Position numbers and translations under genes: made by a program
Shown here: positions 58,430 through 64,000 of the stretch, piece after piece
How the letters are laid out: each line of letters opens with the position of its first letter
Numbering within the stretch: the stretch's first letter is position 1
Notes under the pieces: model-generated
What the model was told of the DNA's origin: nothing
The model's database searches: none
Seen by the model: the letters and a program-made list of their open reading frames with translations, nothing else
DNA from: Pyrenopolyporus hunteri
Taxonomy: Eukaryota; Ascomycota; Sordariomycetes; Xylariales; Hypoxylaceae
Assembly: GCA_902806595.1 (NCBI GenBank)
Contig: CADCXC010000038.1
Location: forward strand, 930,001 to 994,000
DNA length: 64,000 bases
Direction: 5' to 3'

Positions 58430-60574
58430 CTAAATCATGTACCGGAACGTAACGGCTTTATCGCCCTTTGCAGACAGTTCATCTGCGGTAAACCGAACCT
58501 CTCCACCCTCACGGAGGACTCGGTCCCTCTGCTTGTTGATATAGGCATATGCTATAATTAGTATCAACGCAGCAACAATACCAAGACTAATGAACCCTAA
58601 CTCCAACCCGTGGCCCAGGATATACTGTGGAGAATCCCTTTGTCGGTAGAAGTTCGATGCCATGGCTCCGCCAAGGTTCCCGACTCCGATTTGGAGAGCC
58701 ATACCAGCGCTACGTTTGTAACTCCCTGCTAGGTTGTTCGAGAGCCATGTGATCACCCCTGGGAACGCCGGGTAGATGGCGCAAGCCACTAGGAAAACGC
58801 CTCCGTAAACTACTCGGGGGTTTGTACTGGATATGCACCTTTGTGATGTCAGATGATTTTCTTGGATATAGGTCCTTCGGTCCGAGAATCTAAACTTACA
58901 TCGAGAACCCGACGATCATCATTAGGAGGAATGCGACGATGAAAGGGCTCCGTTTTCCAACCCGATCTGAAATGAAGGCGAATACAACAGCTAGAATCGC
59001 GGCCGTGATGTATATCGGGACAGTCATAAGTTGGGCGGTACTTGAGGAGTAACCGAGATTCCTAATGATTGTTGGGAGGAAGAGGCTGGTGCCATAGAGT
59101 GGACACACGACCTTCGGAAGACCATGTTAGTAGTAGAACTGATTGAGTACCTAGGGAAAAGGGGGGGGGGAAGCGACGCACACCCCAATAAACAAATATA
59201 TTGACCCATATTTGCCAATCTTTGAAAGCTGCCAGGACGTATTTCCAATCAAATTCTTCTGCTTGCGCGACTCGCACGCGTCCATCCGTATTACCCTGGA
59301 ACTGACCCTGATACTTTAAGCGGTATACCACGAACTCTCGTTCCTTCTCGGTTAGAAATGAGGCCGTCTCGGGGAAGTCATATAGAACAAAGAACGCTAG
59401 AATGGCAACGATGATCTTGGTCATTTAGTTTCATCTTGTCCATCTATTTTCTGGGAGCTTCACTCACGGTCGCAAGTCCTTCAAGAATGAAGATCCAACG
59501 CCAGCCCTCGAGGTTCCCGATCCCATCCATCTTGGCGATTGCAAACGCCAAAAGACCGCTGAATGCGCCAGCGATTGACGCCGTCGAAAAGAACATAGCC
59601 TGGTATCGAATTAGTAAATATGCGCAATGTGACGTTGTAAAGCTCACCCCAAGTGGGATGACTTCTCTCGCTTGCTGTCATACCTGGCGAAGTTGTATCT
59701 CGTGGCGGCAGTACCACATTGTGAGATAGTACTACGTATGCGGCGGATTAGACCCAGATCACCAGAAAGGGGTAGTATATCCTCACAGCACAGCCGGGAA
59801 ACAGGCCGGCTTCGGTAATCCCAAGAAACAGTCTCGAGATGAGTAGGCCATGGAAACTCCGCACTATACCCATCAACGTCATTACGGTCCCCCACTACGG
59901 CGAGAAGACTCTGGTTAGCAGCTGGCACATCCAGTTCGCGGGTCTATCCGAACGGTTGGGGAGGGTCAATGACACTTGTATACGTGAGTACCAAGTATGC
60001 TTAAGGGCGATAATTCGGCGCCGGATCCCGCGGGGGTCGAGGCGACTTAGGGAAAGCGATAGAAAGCAGGAGGGTCATGCTCACTCACCGCGACCATGAT
60101 GAAGGGAAGCCATCTCGAAGGGCGCAACTTCTTTAATAGGAGATTACTTGGCACTTCGAAAGCAGCATAGGTGAAAAAGAACACCGTCAGGCACCAGTTG
60201 TACTCGTCAGGGCTCATTCCTAGGTCCTCTTGGAGACCTTCGATTTTTGCGTTGCCGATGTTTCCTCTGTCTAGGAATGATAACAGGTACAGGATCGCCA
60301 GCATGGGGATTAAACGGAGATCCATCTGCGCGGGGACTGAGAGTCAGCTTTTGATCCCCGGGGGATGGAATAGTACGTAGGTTGCGGTGAAGAGCCTCAC
60401 CTTTCTTAGTATTTTCTTCTCGTCCAGGTCGGCAAAGGAATCAAGGGTAGGCTCTGTGGCTGTGACGAGGGTTTCGATATGATCGGCCTCGTTAGGTGAC
60501 CCTTTCTCGTCGGGATATTCATGATGCCTAGCATTGGCCTTGGGTAAACCCCATATCTCATTATTCGATGCCAT
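58430..60574 (-). CDS. MFS permease, ACS (Dal5/Tna1-like) family, eight exons
   Basis: Organic-anion symporter, substrate unknown. Exons on the minus strand: 60574-60401, 60325-60089, 59894-59787, 59731-59684, 59599-59468, 59415-59182, 59111-58900, 58838-58430, giving 517 aa. The signature FLDRGNIGNAKI follows TM1, ITEAGLFPGCAYYLTMWY is assembled across exons 3-4, and GWRWIFILEGLAT lies in exon 5. Exons 4 (48 nt) and 3 (108 nt) are invisible to simple frame searches. The intron at 59112-59181 holds a homopolymer of about 13 G on the plus strand (59160-59170 region), a likely sequencing trouble spot. Sequence differs clearly from the permease at 8536-10295. Confidence 0.92.
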
Positions 60575-61196
60575 GACTGCAAGAGAATCTGTAAGCTATG
60601 TCGACATTGGGGGGATTTCAAGCAGAGTGGCCGAGGTCATTCGATATGCGTTAGAGATATATTAAATATATAGGTAGGTATATATATATAAGCTAGATAC
60701 ATAGAGGACGAGTAGATGGCGAATGGAGATGGAGACTTAAGTATAGATGGATAGAAATCTGACCGTTGGAGCATTCCACCGAGAGGCGCATGGCGGGGGT
60801 GCGGGGGGCTCTGGAGAAATTAGTAGCATTCTCCCTAACCAAGGGGCGCGTTAAGACAGGGGCAAGGAACGACGCGGGGATACGGACCAGGTGGGCTAGG
60901 TATTTAGGTAGGTATCTAGGTACTTAAGTAGGTACACTACCCACCCACCTGGTAGATATTGGGGTAGATACCGGGTACCTACCTACCTACATGTAGATAC
61001 TCCGTAGCTTCCGGGGGAATCAGGTGGACTGATGGGCCGGTTGAGCGCTGCGAGTACAATACATGACATGTATCAAGGTAACGCGTGGGGGATGAACGGC
61101 GGACGACAAACCTACATTCTATAGGTACCTAGGTATATTAGATGGAAATAGCACGGTTGCCACTATGTACAAATCGTGTCCAGGAAGTCTTCGTAC
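60575..61196. other. Promoter spacer before the AT-rich block
   Basis: About 620 bp with TATATA and TAGGTA runs (60660-60690, 60895-60990) upstream of the permease gene. No gene. Base composition changes abruptly to nearly pure AT at about 61197. Confidence 0.6.
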
Positions 61197-64000
61197 ACTT
61201 TAATATTATACACTTTACATTTAAACATTTATAACTCAACCATTTTTAAATTAAATAAAATAAAAATTTATATATAATTAATTCAAAATGTTTTAAATAT
61301 AAATTTAATTTTTTCGAATTTTTAAAACGTATATTTATAATGTTATAAAATAATTAACGTTTTATTTTTAATAATAAAATTTTTAATATTTTACACCGTA
61401 AATAATAATCGTAATAAAGTATTTTTATTAATAAATACGTATGTAAATAAAATAAAAAAAATAATAATAAAAGTAAACGTAATATAATAAAATTAATGTT
61501 ATATAAATTATTTAAAAAAAAAATTATTTAATATAAAAATTATAAAAAAAATTTCTTTTATATAAACGAAAATATATAAATATTTTTTTTTAAAATACGT
61601 ATTACGAAATGATATATATATAAGTTAATTAATTATTATTTATTTTATTTTTTTTCGTAATTAATTAATTACGAATTATTAATTAAATTTTTCGTTTTAT
61701 TTATTTTTTTAATTTTAAATTAATTTAATTTTTTTTTATTAAATTTCGTATAATTTTATTAAAAAATACTTTTATTATCGTATTTATAAAATTATATAAT
61801 TTATAAATTTATCGAATATTATTAATTTTTCGATTTTTATAAAATTATTTTAACGTTATAAAATTAATTATTTATTAATAAATACGTACGTAAATAAAAT
61901 AAAAAAATAATAATAAAAATAAACGCGATATAGTAAAATTAATATTATATAAATTATTTAAAAAAAAAAAATATTTAATAAAAAAATCGTAAAAAAAGTT
62001 TTTTTTATATAAGTAAAAATATATAAATATTTTTTTTTTAAAATACGTATTACGAAATAATACGTATATAAGTTAATTAATTATTATTTACTTTATTTTT
62101 TTTTCGTAATTAATTAATTACGAATTATTAATTAAATTTTTCGTTTTATTTATTTTTTTAATTTTAAATTAATTTAGTTTTTTTTATTAAATTTCGTATA
62201 ATTTTATTAAAAAACGTTTTTATTATTACGTTCGTAAGATTATACGATTTATATATTTATCGAATGTCGTCGATTTTTCGATTTTTATAAAATTATTTTA
62301 AAGTTATAAAATTAATTATTAATTTTTTTTCGTTAATATTTTTTATTTATATTAAATATTAATATAATAATAAAAAGTCGATATATAATATAAAAGGGGT
62401 TTTAAGAAGTAAAAAACGTTTTAAAACGATGTTAATCGTATAATAAATAACGTAATCGACGTCGAAATTTTAAATTATTTTATAAATTTTATTAATAAAT
62501 ACGTTGCGAGTAATTCGTTTATATTTAATAAATAATTAATAAATAATATTATTATTAATTTATATTTTATTATTTCGATCGGTAAGATTTTTATTATTTA
62601 AAATAATAACGTATTCGATTTACGAATTTAAATTTTTATTATTTATAAAAAATTTATCGATAAAAATATAAAAACGTAAATTTTAAAAATTTAATTCGAT
62701 ATAATAAAGTTTATATATTTAATTATTTATTTATTATTTAATTTTAATATTAAAAGTTTTAACTTTTTTAAGTCTAAATTCGAAGTATTAAATCGTCGTA
62801 AAATAATTAAAAGTTATTTCGAATTAATATATAAAAGTAATATATATACTTCGAATTTATTATTTTACGAATTTTTTAATTATATCGAAAATTTTAATGT
62901 TTAATAATTTAAATTTTTTAACTTAACTTTTTTAAATAATAATTATATTAAAGTTTTTATCGTAAATTATAATACGTAAATTATTAAAGTTTTCGATTTT
63001 AAAGTTTATAATTTTTTAAGAGTGCGTTTTAATTTTAATTTTATTAAAAATTTCGTTTTTAATAATAAAAAAATTCGTAATATCGATATTAAAAATATTA
63101 TTCGTTTAAAAGTTAATAAATTCGAACGAATTCGAATTTATTATAAATAAATAAAAATTAAAAATTAATAATTTTATTCGTAATTTTTATTAATAATAAC
63201 GCGAATAAATTTTAAATTAATAAGTATTTAATTTTACGAAATTATATAAAAGTTTAACTATTTATAATAATGTTTTTTTAAAGTATTTATTTTTAAATTC
63301 GATTAATAAATGTATAAAAATAATTTTTTATATCGATGTTTTAAATTAAATATAAATTATTATAATGTTTCGAATTATAACTTTTATTTTTTTACGACGT
63401 AATATAAATGTTAAAATTAATATAATACATTAGTTAACTTTTTAAATAATAAATATATACGTTATAATATATTTTTTATCGAAATTATTATAATTTTAAA
63501 TTATTAAACGAAACTTTTTATATAACGTAACGATATTTTTATTTTTAATTTTACGAACTATTCGTAATTTAAAAATCGTAGCGCTTCGATATATAATTAT
63601 ATCGTAAATTTTTAAGCGTAAAATATTTTCCTCGAATAAAACGTTAAATTCTTTTATATTTAATACTTCGTAAAGTTTTTTTTATATAATAATCTTTTTA
63701 TTCGTTCGTAATTTAATAATAAAAATAAAATTTTTTTATTTTTTATTAATAATGTATAATTTAACAATATAAGAAAAATTATTAATATATATAAAGTTTT
63801 TTTTCGAGATAATTTAATAATTATCGAAGTTAAAAATTAACGTAAATAATTCGATTTTAAGTTTTTTAAATAATATTAAATTTTTTTTTAATTAGATATA
63901 CGGTTTAATATAAGAGTTTTTAAACGTAAATATTTCGTTCGAAGCGTTAAAAATAACGGTAATATTTTTATTTAAAACTGTAATAATTTTATAAAGGTTT
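61197..64000. repeat. AT-rich, RIP-like relic of repeated DNA (runs off window end)
   Basis: From about 61197 to the end the sequence is almost only A and T. Cytosines that remain sit nearly always in CpG (for example essentially all between 62341 and 62640), with a minority as ACT, while CpA is nearly absent. This is the footprint of repeat-induced point mutation on a former repeat, with TpA in excess. All frames are full of stops, so the element class cannot be read. The left edge, next to TGTACAAATCGTGTCCAGG (from 61166), could be a transposon terminus, but no matching right end is inside the window. Confidence 0.9.
61427..62320 (+). repeat. 447 bp direct tandem duplication inside the AT-rich block
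   Basis: A unit starting ATTAATAAATACGTATGTAA at 61427 recurs at 61874 (ATTAATAAATACGTACGTAA). The two copies stay alignable over the full 447 bp, sharing segments such as CGTAATTAATTAATTACGAA and CGATTTTTATAAAATTATTT. Copies differ by scattered C/T and A/G substitutions and small indels, so duplication preceded or overlapped with mutation. The second copy ends near 62320. Confidence 0.85.

Noticed and set aside
60621..60660. tRNA-like 5' half (GTGGCCGAGGTC resembles a Leu/Ser tRNA A box)
   Set aside because: No anticodon arm, T arm or matching acceptor strand follows; the sequence runs into TATATA repeats. Most likely chance, at best a fragment.

Overview
This 64 kb window looks like nuclear DNA of a filamentous ascomycete, most likely a Sordariomycete (Xylariales-like is a guess from the TAGGTAC-rich spacers and gene content, not a proof). 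The reasons are short spliceosomal introns (about 50-180 nt) with GT-AG ends and CTAAC/CTGAC-like branch sites, AspB/Cdc3 septin, Nam9-type mitochondrial uS4, SulP permease and cAMP-receptor-like GPCR families, and a 3' end that is an extremely AT-rich, RIP-like block. Most genes here are split, so open frames alone miss whole exons. I rebuilt exon structures by hand, and in all 17 reconstructed multi-exon genes the exon lengths sum to a multiple of three.

Layout. 0-18.3 kb: the 3' part of a conserved fungal protein, a four-exon cAMP-receptor-like GPCR (-), a five-exon ACS-family MFS permease (-), a flavin monooxygenase fused to a C-terminal DUF6314-like domain (+) and a D-lactate dehydrogenase (-), separated by 4-5 kb gene-free spacers. 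20-30 kb: a salicylate-hydroxylase-like FAD monooxygenase (+), a 79-residue Cys-rich microprotein (+), a secreted IgE-binding-protein-like protein (-), a SulP sulfate permease with STAS domain (-) and a ten-exon dihydroorotase (+). 30-46 kb: mitochondrial uS4m (+), a Tc1/mariner-type MITE, a Cdc3/AspB septin (-), a 501 bp foldback element, a palindrome-rich spacer, a mitochondrial PPR protein (-), LSm4 (-) and another MITE. 46-61 kb: an uncharacterised type I membrane protein (+), an M28 glutamate-carboxypeptidase-II-like protease (+), two proteins I do not recognise, and an eight-exon second ACS permease (-). 61.2-64 kb: the AT-rich, RIP-like repeat relic with a 447 bp tandem duplication.

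How the genes work together. This is a mixture of housekeeping genes (pyrimidine synthesis, mRNA decay/splicing, mitochondrial translation, septin cytoskeleton) and nutrient/environment genes (two organic-anion permeases, sulfate permease, GPCR, secreted proteins, monooxygenases). I see no synthase or synthetase backbone, so I do not call a biosynthetic cluster. I also see no convincing new multi-gene system. The most unusual items are the foldback elements, the RIP-like block whose surviving cytosines are almost all CpG, the micro-exon/GC-AG splicing of dihydroorotase, the isolated start codon of LSm4, the FMO-DUF6314 fusion and the Cys-rich microprotein.
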